Assembly: GCA_947627465.1 (NCBI GenBank)
Contig: CANQWD010000007.1
Coordinates: 1 to 64,000, forward strand
Source of the DNA: an uncultured Clostridia bacterium
GTDB taxonomy: Bacteria > Bacillota > Clostridia > Oscillospirales > Ruminococcaceae
Length of the DNA stretch: 64,000 bases
Direction of reading: 5' to 3'
The notes under the pieces were generated by a model that saw only the letters and a program-made list of their open reading frames with translations, made no database searches and was not told the DNA's origin. Shown here in pieces: positions 43,319-51,309 of this stretch. Position 1 is the stretch's first letter. Every line of letters begins with the position of its first letter. The position numbers were made by a program, and so were the translations under genes.

Positions 43319-44338
43319 ATGGACGAGCTTCAAAAATACGCGCTCTCAACGGACAAAAGCTATTCTCCAAGCGCGGACGAGCAAGACAAGATAACAAAGA
43401 TACAGTACGAGTTCTGTGTGAAAATGCAGAACGCCGAGGAAAGCGAGTTTATAGAGACCGCAAGAAAAGTCCGCGCCGAGTTGGGCTTTCCTATTCTCTA
43501 TTTCAAGTCTGTCTTCAAAAGCGGCGTTCCGAAAAGCATTGAGAGCGCGGCCGTTCTGGAATGCGTTATCGAGTGCTTTGACTGCTCTCAAATTAACAAG
43601 AAAAAACTGATGCAAAATTACATAGATGTAAACCGCCTTGATTTGCTTGAAATTTGTGTCAAGCACGGGTGGCTTGCGCAGCCGAAAAAGCGCGACGAGC
43701 TCATTTTCTACGCGAACGAAAAATGCAGAACGGAAGCCGCGGCATACTTGCTTGAATTCAAGAACAGCACCGCCGACCTCAAAACCGAACGCAAAAAAGC
43801 CGAGAAAAAGCTCGAACGCGAATTAAACGCCGACCCGAATTCGGTCTCGGAATTGAAAAAGAGCTGGCGATTTGACAAGCTCGGCGACGGCACGCTTATC
43901 ATTCTCGGCTATAAGGGCGGACGCTCGGAAATTTACGTGCCGAAAACGATCGGGCAAAATACCGTTACGGCAATCGGAAACGGCGCGTTTTCGCCGCTGC
44001 AAACGCGAATTTCTCAACAACGTTTCGATTTTCGAATGAACGGCATAACTAAAATCACGCTCCCCGAAACGATAAAGCTTATCGACCCGTTTGCGTTCAG
44101 CGCCTGTCGCGCTCTGCGTGAAGTCGTTTTGCCGAAGGGTCTTACCGACATCGGCTATCACGCGTTTTACGATTGTGAAGCGCTCGAAAAGCTCACACTC
44201 TCGGGCGGCGTGAAATATATCGCCGAAGAGACGTTCGCGGCATGCCCGAAGCTTACCGTGTATGTAAGACGCGGAAGTCACGCGGAACGCTATTGCCGCG
44301 AAAGGGGCGTTCGGTTTGAGATAAGGGAGGACGAATGA
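43319..44338 (+). CDS. Ankyrin-like/LRR paralog E (shortest)
   Basis: 339 aa from ATG 43319, with AGGAG upstream and 1 bp after the previous stop. The N-terminus lacks the LFKAI helix pair and begins DELQKYALSTDKSYSPSADE. The remaining helices, the core LLEFKNSTADLKTERKKAEKK (about 142-162) and a four-unit LRR_5 region with cap GSHAERYCRERG are conserved. The decayed remnant at 45764-45934 is closest to this copy. Overlaps F by ATGA. Confidence 0.82.
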   Translation: MDELQKYALSTDKSYSPSADEQDKITKIQYEFCVKMQNAEESEFIETARKVRAELGFPILYFKSVFKSGVPKSIESAAVLECVIECFDCSQINKKKLMQNYIDVNRLDLLEICVKHGWLAQPKKRDELIFYANEKCRTEAAAYLLEFKNSTADLKTERKKAEKKLERELNADPNSVSELKKSWRFDKLGDGTLIILGYKGGRSEIYVPKTIGQNTVTAIGNGAFSPLQTRISQQRFDFRMNGITKITLPETIKLIDPFAFSACRALREVVLPKGLTDIGYHAFYDCEALEKLTLSGGVKYIAEETFAACPKLTVYVRRGSHAERYCRERGVRFEIREDE

Positions 44339-45762
44339 GTAAGGAACTTAAACCGTGGGAAAAAATCGACAAACTTGAACAGAGCGTTATGCAGGACAGC
44401 GCGGACGATGTGGCGGCGCTTTATGACGCACTCGGCAAGGTTCCGTTTACGGCGCAGGCTTTGGGGCTTGCGTGCCGCTATCGCGGGCTTGAAACCGTCA
44501 AGGTCTTGGCGGAACGCGGCGCGGCGTTCACGTTCGATTTGGCTGAACTTAAGCCCGTTCACTTGGGGAGATCGCGGTATTTTTGGCTGGAACTTTACGG
44601 CGACGAGAACTACTCGTTCGGACTGTTGAGCGATGTCAAGCGCCGCGAAACGTATGAACTGAACAACATAGGCAAAATGCACTGCGGTGTTAGTCTCGTT
44701 TCGTTAAGCGAACGTTTGAAAACGCTTGATTATCTTCTCGAAAACGCGGAGAAACTCGGCTTCAAGGCTGACGAGTTTTTGTTTTACGCTTATCTCTCCG
44801 ACGAACGCGAGATGATAGATTTTCTGAAAAGCAAAGGCGTTCGCGCGTCGGAGCGGCTTCTCAAAATAATCACCGAGGGTGCAAACAACGACGATTGGCT
44901 AAACTACTGCTATATCGTCGGAAATCTCCCCGATGATAAGTTTTTCCGCGTAATGGGCGCGATCGTCGAGGAGTGCGCCGAGCAAATGCCCGGTCGTAAG
45001 CTGCACTTCACGGAGAAGCTTTGGGAGTACAACGAGAGACGTTTTGTCGAGAAGCCCGAATTTCTCAAATTTCTGCTCCTACATTTCAATCAGGCGAAAA
45101 TCAACAAAACCAAATTGATGAAGAAAATTATCGATCGTGATAACGTTCCTTGCCTTGAAATCGCGGCGGAAAACGGTTTACTCAAACAACCGCGAAAGCG
45201 CGACGAGATGATAGATTACGCGAACGAAAAAAACGCGGTTGAATGTACGGCGTGGCTTTTGGACTTCAAGAATCGCACCGCAGACCTCGCCGCCGAACGT
45301 GCCAAAGCCGAGAAAAAACTTGAACGCGAACTAAACGCGAACCCTAATTCCGCATCGGAACTCCGAAAAGTCTGGAGCTTCAAAAAGCGCGGGGACGGTA
45401 CGCTCGAAATTACGAACTACCGCGGAAACTCGACAAAGATAATCGTTCCCGCGAAAATAGGAAAAAGCGCGGTGACCGCGATAGGCAAGGAAGCGTTTTC
45501 ACCGTTTCGCGACAGAGTATGCCACGGTCGCGAGTTCTTCAGGACGATCACCGAAATAACGCTGCCCGACGGCATTGTCGAGATCGGCGAAATGGCGTTC
45601 GACAACTGTCTCGCGCTGACGGCAGTCGTTGTTCCGAAAAGCGTCTCTGTTATCGGCAAAGCGGCGTTCGCCAACTGCAAGGGGCTGACCGTAACTGTCG
45701 AGCGCGGCTCTTACGCCGAGGAGTACTGCAAAGAAAACGGCGTTAAATTTAAGGACAAATAA
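44335..45762 (+). CDS. Ankyrin-like/LRR paralog F (long N-terminal subtype)
   Basis: 475 aa. Same subtype as C: DVAALYDALGKVPFTAQAL then ALGLACRYRGLETVKVL at about 30-60, a helical extension to about 220, the core LLDFKNRTADLAAERAKAEKK (about 304-324), and only two or three LRR_5 units with cap GSYAEEYCKEN. It is the last intact gene of the array, and a truncated relative follows directly. Confidence 0.82.
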   Translation: MSKELKPWEKIDKLEQSVMQDSADDVAALYDALGKVPFTAQALGLACRYRGLETVKVLAERGAAFTFDLAELKPVHLGRSRYFWLELYGDENYSFGLLSDVKRRETYELNNIGKMHCGVSLVSLSERLKTLDYLLENAEKLGFKADEFLFYAYLSDEREMIDFLKSKGVRASERLLKIITEGANNDDWLNYCYIVGNLPDDKFFRVMGAIVEECAEQMPGRKLHFTEKLWEYNERRFVEKPEFLKFLLLHFNQAKINKTKLMKKIIDRDNVPCLEIAAENGLLKQPRKRDEMIDYANEKNAVECTAWLLDFKNRTADLAAERAKAEKKLERELNANPNSASELRKVWSFKKRGDGTLEITNYRGNSTKIIVPAKIGKSAVTAIGKEAFSPFRDRVCHGREFFRTITEITLPDGIVEIGEMAFDNCLALTAVVVPKSVSVIGKAAFANCKGLTVTVERGSYAEEYCKENGVKFKDK

Positions 45763-45763
45763 A

Positions 45764-45970
45764 GCGGACGGACTTCACAAATTTACGCTCTCGACAGACA
45801 AAAGCCATTCTCCCGGCGAGGACGAACAAGCTGCGATCGCTAAAATACAATACGAATTTTGCGTAAAAATGCAAAAAGCTCCCGAGGAAGAATTTATCGA
45901 GACTGCGCGTGAATTGCGTAGGAACTCGGCGTGAATGTTGGACTGCTCGAACCCCTCCCGAAAATAATTC
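45764..45970 (+). pseudogene. Remnant of a seventh ankyrin/LRR paralog
   Basis: Starting 1 bp after the stop of F, the frame 45764-45934 reads LHKFTLSTDKSHSPGEDEQ and then IQYEFCVKMQKAPEEEFIET, clearly matching the start of paralog E. The start codon and ribosome binding site have been lost, and a frameshift near 45920 precedes the stop; ELGVNVGLLEP continues the homology in another frame to about 45960. The rest of the gene is missing. Confidence 0.85.
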
Positions 45971-45981
45971 GCGGATTGCGC

Positions 45982-46011
45982 TTGACTAACTCAACCCTTT
46001 GGTGCTATAAT
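45982..46011 (+). promoter_or_regulatory. Promoter of the cation-efflux gene
   Basis: TTGACT (45982-45987), an 18-bp spacer and TATAAT (46006-46011), about 52 nt before the start codon. Confidence 0.75.
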
Positions 46012-46063
46012 TAGAAAAGCGCATATAATGTAAGAAGCGTTCAACAAATCAGGGGGTGCGGCA

Positions 46064-47218
46064 ATGACCGAATTACTCATCAAACGATTTATCAAAGACG
46101 GCGACGACCGCTCCGCTTACGGAAAAATGGCGGGGAAAGTCGGGATAGCGTGCAACGTGCTTTTGTGTATCGGCAAATTTATCGCGGGCGTTTTGTCGGG
46201 AAGTCTGTCGATCTCGGCGGACGCGGTGAACAACCTTTCCGACGCTTCTTCAAGCATAATCAGCCTTATAGGTTTCAAACTTTCGGAAAAGTCCGCGGAC
46301 AGCGAACACCCTTACGGTCACGGGCGGTACGAGTACCTCGCGGGATTTATGGTCGCCGCGCTCATTATCGTTATCGGCGCGGAACTTTTACGCGACAGTA
46401 TACGGAAAATCATTGCTCCCACCGAAGTGATCTTCGGCATAGTGCCGTTGGTCGTGCTTATCGTTTCGATACTGGTTAAACTCTGGATGATGCATTTTTA
46501 TCGTAAAATAGCGCGGAAAATAAACTCCGATACTCTTAAAGCCTCCGCCGCCGACAGCCGCAACGATGTTTTCTCTACCTCTGCGGTTCTGACAGCGCTT
46601 ATCATCGCGCATTTCGCCAATATAAACCTCGACGGCATAATGGGCGCGGCGGTCGCGGTTTTCATTCTGATAAGCGGCATAGGTCTTGTCAAGGAAACGC
46701 TCGACCCTCTGCTCGGAAAAGCGCCGAGCGCGGAAACGGTCGAGGAGATACGCGCGAAAATTCTCGCTTATGACGGCGTGCTCGGAACTCACGACCTTAT
46801 GGTGCACGACTACGGTCCGGGTCGGAAGTTCGCGTCGGTACATGTCGAGGTATCTGCGGACCTGACGCTGGTTGAATGTCACGACATTATTGATAAAATA
46901 GAACGCGATTTTCTGAAAGGCGGGCTTAATATGCTCGTCCACCCCGACCCCGTGTCCTCGGACGGCGCTTCGGAACTTGTCGGCGGGGTTCTTAAAGAAA
47001 TAGACGAACGCATTACGTTCCACGATTTGAGAGCCATTGGTTCGCCGCCCTTAAAAGTGCTTTTCGACTGCGTTCTTCCGCCGAATTGTCCGAGTACTCA
47101 CGACGAAATAACCGCCGCCGTTTCGGAAAAATTGAACGAAAAGTTTGAGGGCTGCCGCGCCGTTATAACGTTTGACGACGGCTACGCTAGCATTCCGCAA
47201 ACTTCTCATCAAGAATAA
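46064..47218 (+). CDS. Cation diffusion facilitator (CDF) metal efflux protein
   Basis: 384 aa; GGGGGTG upstream. Six transmembrane helices (within 20-215) carry the metal-site motifs SADAVNNLSDASSS (helix 2) and HPYGHGRYEYLAG, with DSRNDVFSTSAVL (helix 5) completing the Asp/His set. A cytoplasmic C-terminal domain follows (HDLMVHDYGPGRKFASVHVEV) and an extra C-terminal extension of about 80 residues. It exports divalent ions (Zn, Fe or Mn) in exchange for protons. It is monocistronic with a terminator. Confidence 0.93.
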   Translation: MTELLIKRFIKDGDDRSAYGKMAGKVGIACNVLLCIGKFIAGVLSGSLSISADAVNNLSDASSSIISLIGFKLSEKSADSEHPYGHGRYEYLAGFMVAALIIVIGAELLRDSIRKIIAPTEVIFGIVPLVVLIVSILVKLWMMHFYRKIARKINSDTLKASAADSRNDVFSTSAVLTALIIAHFANINLDGIMGAAVAVFILISGIGLVKETLDPLLGKAPSAETVEEIRAKILAYDGVLGTHDLMVHDYGPGRKFASVHVEVSADLTLVECHDIIDKIERDFLKGGLNMLVHPDPVSSDGASELVGGVLKEIDERITFHDLRAIGSPPLKVLFDCVLPPNCPSTHDEITAAVSEKLNEKFEGCRAVITFDDGYASIPQTSHQE

Positions 47219-47220
47219 CA

Positions 47221-47250
47221 AAACCGCCGCTCACCCGAACGGCGGTTTTT
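47221..47250. terminator. Bidirectional terminator
   Basis: A 9-bp stem AAACCGCCG / CGGCGGTTT (47221-47229 with 47240-47248) with T-runs on both strands, between the convergent efflux and LRR genes. Confidence 0.9.
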
Positions 47251-47253
47251 GTA

Positions 47254-48090
47254 TCAGAAAATAACATTGCAATTCGGCAGCTTTTCGCGCAGCAGCTTAA
47301 TATCATCTTCGGAAGTGTTTTGCAGTTCTGTGACGTCAAGTTCCTCTAAATTTGTAAACTCGAACAGCACGTCAAATTTTTTCAAGGCGCAGTTGTACAA
47401 CTCCAGCTTTCGCAGCTTTTGAAAATCCTTTATCGGCGAAAGTTCCAAATCGTTCGTCCAGCTTAAATTCAACTCCTCCAAATTCGGGAGCGATATCAGC
47501 GGATCGAGTTTCGTTGAAAAACACAGGCTGCTTAGATCGAGTTTTCGCAAATTCACAAGTTCGGAGAGCGGCCGGACGGTTTTCGTCGCCAACTGCAAAA
47601 GACACAATTCTTCAAGCTGCGTTAGCGTGCCGATAAGTTCCAGATCGTCTAAACTGTCGGATATATCCAAATCGCGGAGACGGCGAAGTTTGGGCAGCTT
47701 TTTCAGCGGCTCAAGGCTTTTATACGCGCAGCTAACGTCCAGATATTCGAGCGGCAAGCCCTCAAGCGGCGAGATGTCGCGCAGTTCCTCGCAGTCGAGA
47801 ACGAGAGAACGCAATTCGGACAGCGTTGACAGCGGCTTGATACTTTGGACGGAAGTGCCCGAAAGGTTCAGTTCGGTGAGTTTTGCGAGTTTGGCAAGCG
47901 GCTTTATGTCTGTCAAGTCAAGGTTGTTCAACAGATTCAGCGAACGCAGTTCGGTAAGCACCGCAAGCGGAGAGATATCGGTAACGTCCGCCCACGAGAG
48001 GTCTAACTCCGTTATTTTCTCCGGGTGTTCAAGTCCGCTTATCCACTCGCGCAGTTCGCTGTCGGTAAAATCTTGGAATTTGAATTTCAT
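47254..48090 (-). CDS. Intracellular internalin/SDS22-type leucine-rich repeat protein
   Basis: 278 aa from ATG 48090 (AGGTGA upstream). About nine LRR units of 21-23 residues with the pattern LTELNLSGTSVQSIKPLSTL, typical of the bacterial SDS22-like class, and a short helical N-terminal cap (FQDFTDSELREWISG). No signal peptide or anchor, so an intracellular binding protein of unknown partner. This LRR class differs from the BspA type in the array at 37-46 kb. It is 5 bp downstream of the small zinc protein gene. Confidence 0.85.
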   Translation of the reverse strand: MKFKFQDFTDSELREWISGLEHPEKITELDLSWADVTDISPLAVLTELRSLNLLNNLDLTDIKPLAKLAKLTELNLSGTSVQSIKPLSTLSELRSLVLDCEELRDISPLEGLPLEYLDVSCAYKSLEPLKKLPKLRRLRDLDISDSLDDLELIGTLTQLEELCLLQLATKTVRPLSELVNLRKLDLSSLCFSTKLDPLISLPNLEELNLSWTNDLELSPIKDFQKLRKLELYNCALKKFDVLFEFTNLEELDVTELQNTSEDDIKLLREKLPNCNVIF

Positions 48091-48095
48091 AGCCG

Positions 48096-48299
48096 TCACC
48101 TGAATAATGTGCAGTGTCCGCTTTTGCGGTAATAGTCGATACGCGCCTGTATGACCTCGCGCGTGGTTCGGTAATATTTCGCAAGGCAGTCGATACAGAA
48201 AAACTCTTGGACGTTACGCGAGATCAGCTTTTGATTTATCGCGATATCGTCCGAGCCGAGTTTTGCGCCGCACTCCTTGCAGGTTTTCCAGTTTGCCAT
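48096..48299 (-). CDS. Small zinc-ribbon protein
   Basis: 67 aa. Two Cys pairs, CKECG (near residue 8) and CIDC (about 34), make a probable zinc ribbon, followed by a basic helix (YYRTTREVIQARIDYYRKSG). No family is assigned. Adjacent to, and probably translated with, the LRR gene. Confidence 0.7.
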   Translation of the reverse strand: MANWKTCKECGAKLGSDDIAINQKLISRNVQEFFCIDCLAKYYRTTREVIQARIDYYRKSGHCTLFR

Positions 48300-48321
48300 A
48301 GTGATTTCTCTCTAATAATAT

Positions 48322-48343
48322 CTCTCCCCCGTTGGGGGGAGAG
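48322..48343. repeat. Intergenic CCCC/GGGG hairpin, copy 5
   Basis: A perfect 9-bp stem CTCTCCCCC / GGGGGAGAG with a 4-nt loop, 22 nt upstream of the zinc-ribbon start in the leftward mRNA, pyrimidine arm first. Confidence 0.75.
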
Positions 48344-48353
48344 GAAATTTTTA

Positions 48354-49574
48354 TTACTTTACTTTAACGACCTTAGCGCGGAGCACCATACAGCCGTGCG
48401 GCGGGAGCGTTGTGCAGAAACGCTCGGTGAACGTGCCGAGAGCTTCGTGCTTCCAGCAGTCGTAAATATCCAGACCTCTGCCCGAAGCGGTGGTAAGTCC
48501 GATATCCCAGAACTGGAGCGACATCTCGCCGTCTCTGTCGCCGAAGTTGAACATTCCGATAGCGTAAGAACCGTCGCTCATCGGCTTTACGAGCGAGAAC
48601 ACGTTCTCAGGATTGTTCCACTGCTTTATGCAGTAAGCCGCGCGGCACTCGATATCCTGATTTATCGCGATAACGTCCTTGTTGGTGAGCGTTTCCTTAG
48701 TCGCGGGCGTCATATTGCGGATATCGCAGCCTATCATCAAGGGGCTGTCCATAAGCGCCCACAGCGAGAAGTGCGTTCTGTATTCCTCGTCTGTGCAGCC
48801 GCCGAGACGCGCACCCGTAGCCGCGTTAGCCGCGTCCGCGACAACAGCCACATCGCCCTCCGCGTCCGCCGAAGCTATCCACTGATTTACCGAGCCGCCG
48901 TACATTCCGACAACAAGCATATCAATGTCGTTGTGGCAATAGTTTCCGCCGTAGCACTCGTTTCCGATCTGCGACAAAGCGAGCTTTTTAATGCTCTCCC
49001 AATTGTCCTGAATGTCGCCCGTAGAACGGAACAAATGTGCGCCGCTCTCGCGTATCCACTTGTAAACATTGTCGTTGCCCCAGTTGCACGCCGAGAACAC
49101 AATGTCTCTGCCGCAGTTGCGGAGAGCCGTGCTCATTCTCTTATAGAGCACCTCGCCGGGAATATGGTCGGGCTTGTAGCAGTAGTCGTATTTGAGGTAA
49201 TCAACGCCCCACTCCGCGAAAGTTTCCGCGTCGTCAAACTCGTGCTCGAAAGAGCCGGGGTGACCGCCGCAGGTGTGAGTGCCCGCGCAGGAATAAATGC
49301 CGAATTTCAAGCCCTTTGAGTGAACATAATCGGCAACCGCCTTAATGCCGTTCGGGAATTTCTCGTGGTCGGGAACGAGCTTGCCGTTCGCGTCGCGCTG
49401 TTTCTCGCTCCAGCAGTCGTCGATAACGACATACTCATAACCCGCGTCTTTCAGACCCTCGGTGATAAAAGCGTCCGCCGCAGTTTTGATAAGCTCCTCG
49501 TTTATCTCCCAAGAAAAGGTGTTCCAAGAATTCCAGCCAAGGGGCGGCGTAAGCCCGAGATATTTGTTTTGCAT
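48354..49574 (-). CDS. GH27 alpha-galactosidase
   Basis: 406 aa; AAGGAG upstream of ATG 49574. The (beta/alpha)8 domain opens with TPPLGWNSWNTF and contains VIDDCWSEKQRD, the nucleophile segment YLKYDYCYK and the acid/base segment RSTGDIQDNW, all characteristic of GH27. A C-terminal beta domain follows from about 300. No signal peptide, so it hydrolyses alpha-galactosides (raffinose-family or galactomannan fragments) inside the cell. No transporter gene is adjacent. Three 28-bp repeats lie in its leader. Confidence 0.94.
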   Translation of the reverse strand: MQNKYLGLTPPLGWNSWNTFSWEINEELIKTAADAFITEGLKDAGYEYVVIDDCWSEKQRDANGKLVPDHEKFPNGIKAVADYVHSKGLKFGIYSCAGTHTCGGHPGSFEHEFDDAETFAEWGVDYLKYDYCYKPDHIPGEVLYKRMSTALRNCGRDIVFSACNWGNDNVYKWIRESGAHLFRSTGDIQDNWESIKKLALSQIGNECYGGNYCHNDIDMLVVGMYGGSVNQWIASADAEGDVAVVADAANAATGARLGGCTDEEYRTHFSLWALMDSPLMIGCDIRNMTPATKETLTNKDVIAINQDIECRAAYCIKQWNNPENVFSLVKPMSDGSYAIGMFNFGDRDGEMSLQFWDIGLTTASGRGLDIYDCWKHEALGTFTERFCTTLPPHGCMVLRAKVVKVK

Positions 49575-49607
49575 ATCGTTTATTTCTCCTTAATTTTTCG
49601 TTGCGCG

Positions 49608-49691
49608 GGCAAATACTAACAAGTAGATATTTGCGGGCAAATACCAATAAGCAGATATTTGCGTGCAAATACCAACAGATAGATATTTGCA
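49608..49691. repeat. Three tandem 28-bp palindromic repeats in the alpha-galactosidase leader
   Basis: Units 49608-49635, 49636-49663 and 49664-49691 follow each other without spacer. Each contains GCAAATA, 12-13 variable bases and TATTTGC, so each can form a 7-bp hairpin or an operator half-site pair. They lie between the predicted transcription start (about 49700) and the ribosome binding site. Confidence 0.85.
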
Positions 49692-49706
49692 TGCCGCTTT
49701 AGTTTA

Positions 49707-49735
49707 TTCTACCATAAAGAGCCGAAAAATACAAG
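49707..49735 (-). promoter_or_regulatory. Probable promoter of the alpha-galactosidase gene
   Basis: TTGTAT (49735-49730), a 17-bp spacer and TAGAAT (49712-49707) on the minus strand. It is weaker than the consensus promoters nearby, which would suit a regulated gene. Confidence 0.55.
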
Positions 49736-49769
49736 GGCTTTTTCTAATTTTTTTATATGGGTAACAACG

Positions 49770-49873
49770 GTACAGTTGACAGTTAATGTGCGCCGCCGCG
49801 CGGCGCATATTCAAATTAGCGCGCGAAGCGCGCATACCTTAATTGTCAATTGTCAACTGTACATTGTCAATTG
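49770..49873 (-). repeat. Fold-back element, family C (inverted copy)
   Basis: Arms GTACAGTTGACAGTTAA and TTAATTGTCAATTGTCAACTGTAC (the latter read in two pieces, 49840-49862) enclose a core whose reverse complement matches that of 2058-2152. The element runs to the stop codon of the radical SAM gene. Confidence 0.75.
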
Positions 49874-49874
49874 T

Positions 49875-50846
49875 TTACAGCCCCTCGAAATCGAATACGG
49901 GCGTATATTCCTCTTTCGCGGAGCTTTTCTCCTGCATAAAGCCGCGAAGTCCCGCTTTGTAAACCTCGTCGAGAACCTTTTCGTACTCGAATGTGGTAAT
50001 TCTCCTGTTCATTTTGGAAAGCGCGGGATCGGTTTTGACTTTCCCGAACGGAGTGTACTGGCTCATCAAGCTGAACAGAATGTTGCCGCCGAAGCGCTCC
50101 CCGAGCCGCTTTACTATCTCTATGCTGTCGCGGTAATGCCACGGCAGAACCAAATGCCGCACGATAACCCCCTTTGTTATCGTGCCGTATTCATTGAAAA
50201 CGGGCTTTCCCGTTTGTCTTAACATTTCGGAAACGGCGCTCATCGCGGTCTCGAAATAATTCGGCGCTTTGGAGAGATTTATTGCCAATTCATCGTCGAA
50301 ATACTTCACATCGGGAAGATAAACGCCGATAATTCCGTCCAACATTCGCAGAGTTTCCACGCGCTCATAGCCGCCCGAATTGTACACTATCGGAACGTTC
50401 AAGCCCCGCCTTTTAGCAAGTTCCAGACTTCGTAGAATTTGCGGCACGAAATGCGTGGGATTTACGAGATTTATATTCTGCGCTCCCTTTTCTTGAAGTT
50501 CCAAAAAGATTTGCGCTAAACGCTCCTCGGAGATCTCCCTGCCTAAGTTATCGGAACTGATATCGTAATTCTGACAGAACACGCACTTCAAAACGCACCC
50601 CGAAAAGAACACTGCTCCCGAGCCGCGGCGTGTCGCCGCTCCCGTTCCGCTCACGCCTTGATTTGGGTCGCGGGCTTGTTCCTCGCAGTCAAAGGGCTGC
50701 ACGGGCTGTTCGCAACCCGAAATGCACGGTTCTTCCCAGAAGTGGAGCATAGCTTTTGCCGCCGTGATTTTGTCGCCCATTCCGCAAAAGCCGCGCGTTA
50801 CGGCTCTGTCAACTCCGCATTTTCGCGGACACAATTCACACTTCAC
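49875..50846 (-). CDS. Radical SAM protein, PflA-like (COG1313 type)
   Basis: 323 aa from GTG 50846, with AAAGGAGG 11 nt upstream and a 4-bp overlap (GTGA) with the preceding gene. An N-terminal Cys cluster (CELCPRKCG) is followed by the radical SAM motif CVLKCVFCQN, which binds the 4Fe-4S cluster and SAM. Homologs are annotated as pyruvate-formate-lyase activator-like; no glycyl radical enzyme is adjacent, so the target is unknown. Between PCISG and RGSGAVFFSG, which are normally almost contiguous in this family, there are about 28 extra residues rich in Gln, Gly and Thr with two extra Cys. Confidence 0.85.
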   Translation of the reverse strand: MKCELCPRKCGVDRAVTRGFCGMGDKITAAKAMLHFWEEPCISGCEQPVQPFDCEEQARDPNQGVSGTGAATRRGSGAVFFSGCVLKCVFCQNYDISSDNLGREISEERLAQIFLELQEKGAQNINLVNPTHFVPQILRSLELAKRRGLNVPIVYNSGGYERVETLRMLDGIIGVYLPDVKYFDDELAINLSKAPNYFETAMSAVSEMLRQTGKPVFNEYGTITKGVIVRHLVLPWHYRDSIEIVKRLGERFGGNILFSLMSQYTPFGKVKTDPALSKMNRRITTFEYEKVLDEVYKAGLRGFMQEKSSAKEEYTPVFDFEGL

Positions 50847-51256
50847 GGATTACGCCGCCCTCCTTTCAGAAGCCCGAGAAAATCCCCGACAGTCAACAGC
50901 ACGGACATCAACCCGAGTACTACGATAATTACCGTGTTTTTGGTCTCTCTGTAACCGCTTGCAAGCCGGCTTGGATTTTTCGGGTTGTATCGCACGATTA
51001 TATTGTCGCCCACGGAAACAGCGATCCCGCTCACTTCCATTCTGCCGTTGTATTGCGTGCCGTTTATGAAATATCTGCACTCGGCGTAATGGTGACGGTG
51101 TTTGCGGCTGCCGCTCTCCTTGACGTTCGTCACGACCGCCGAAGTCTCCTTATACGAATTGTATCGCACGCTTGTTACAATTTGCGGAATCAAAAACGCC
51201 GCGAACGCCAGCCAACATATTATCACATAAATTCTGCTTTTCGGCATATTTTTCAT
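50843..51256 (-). CDS. DUF3592-like membrane protein
   Basis: 137 aa; AAGGAG upstream. An N-terminal transmembrane helix (about 9-30), an extracytoplasmic beta domain (SAVVTNVKES, then AECRYFINGTQYNG, and VRYNPKNPSRLA) and a C-terminal helix (about 107-130) match the DUF3592 layout. Function unknown. It is translationally coupled to the radical SAM gene. Confidence 0.8.
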   Translation of the reverse strand: MKNMPKSRIYVIICWLAFAAFLIPQIVTSVRYNSYKETSAVVTNVKESGSRKHRHHYAECRYFINGTQYNGRMEVSGIAVSVGDNIIVRYNPKNPSRLASGYRETKNTVIIVVLGLMSVLLTVGDFLGLLKGGRRNP

Positions 51257-51274
51257 AGTTTCTCCTTACACAAC

Positions 51275-51301
51275 ATTTCCCCCACCAACCGATGGGGGAA
51301 T
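51275..51301. repeat. Intergenic CCCC/GGGG hairpin, copy 6
   Basis: TTCCCCCA / TGGGGGAA (51277-51284 with 51293-51300), 18 nt upstream of the DUF3592 start in the leftward mRNA, pyrimidine arm first. Confidence 0.75.
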
Positions 51302-51309
51302 GAAGTTCT

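Noticed and set aside
49608-49691. CRISPR array from the 28-bp repeats
   Set aside because: The units are contiguous without spacers, there are only three, and no cas gene is nearby.
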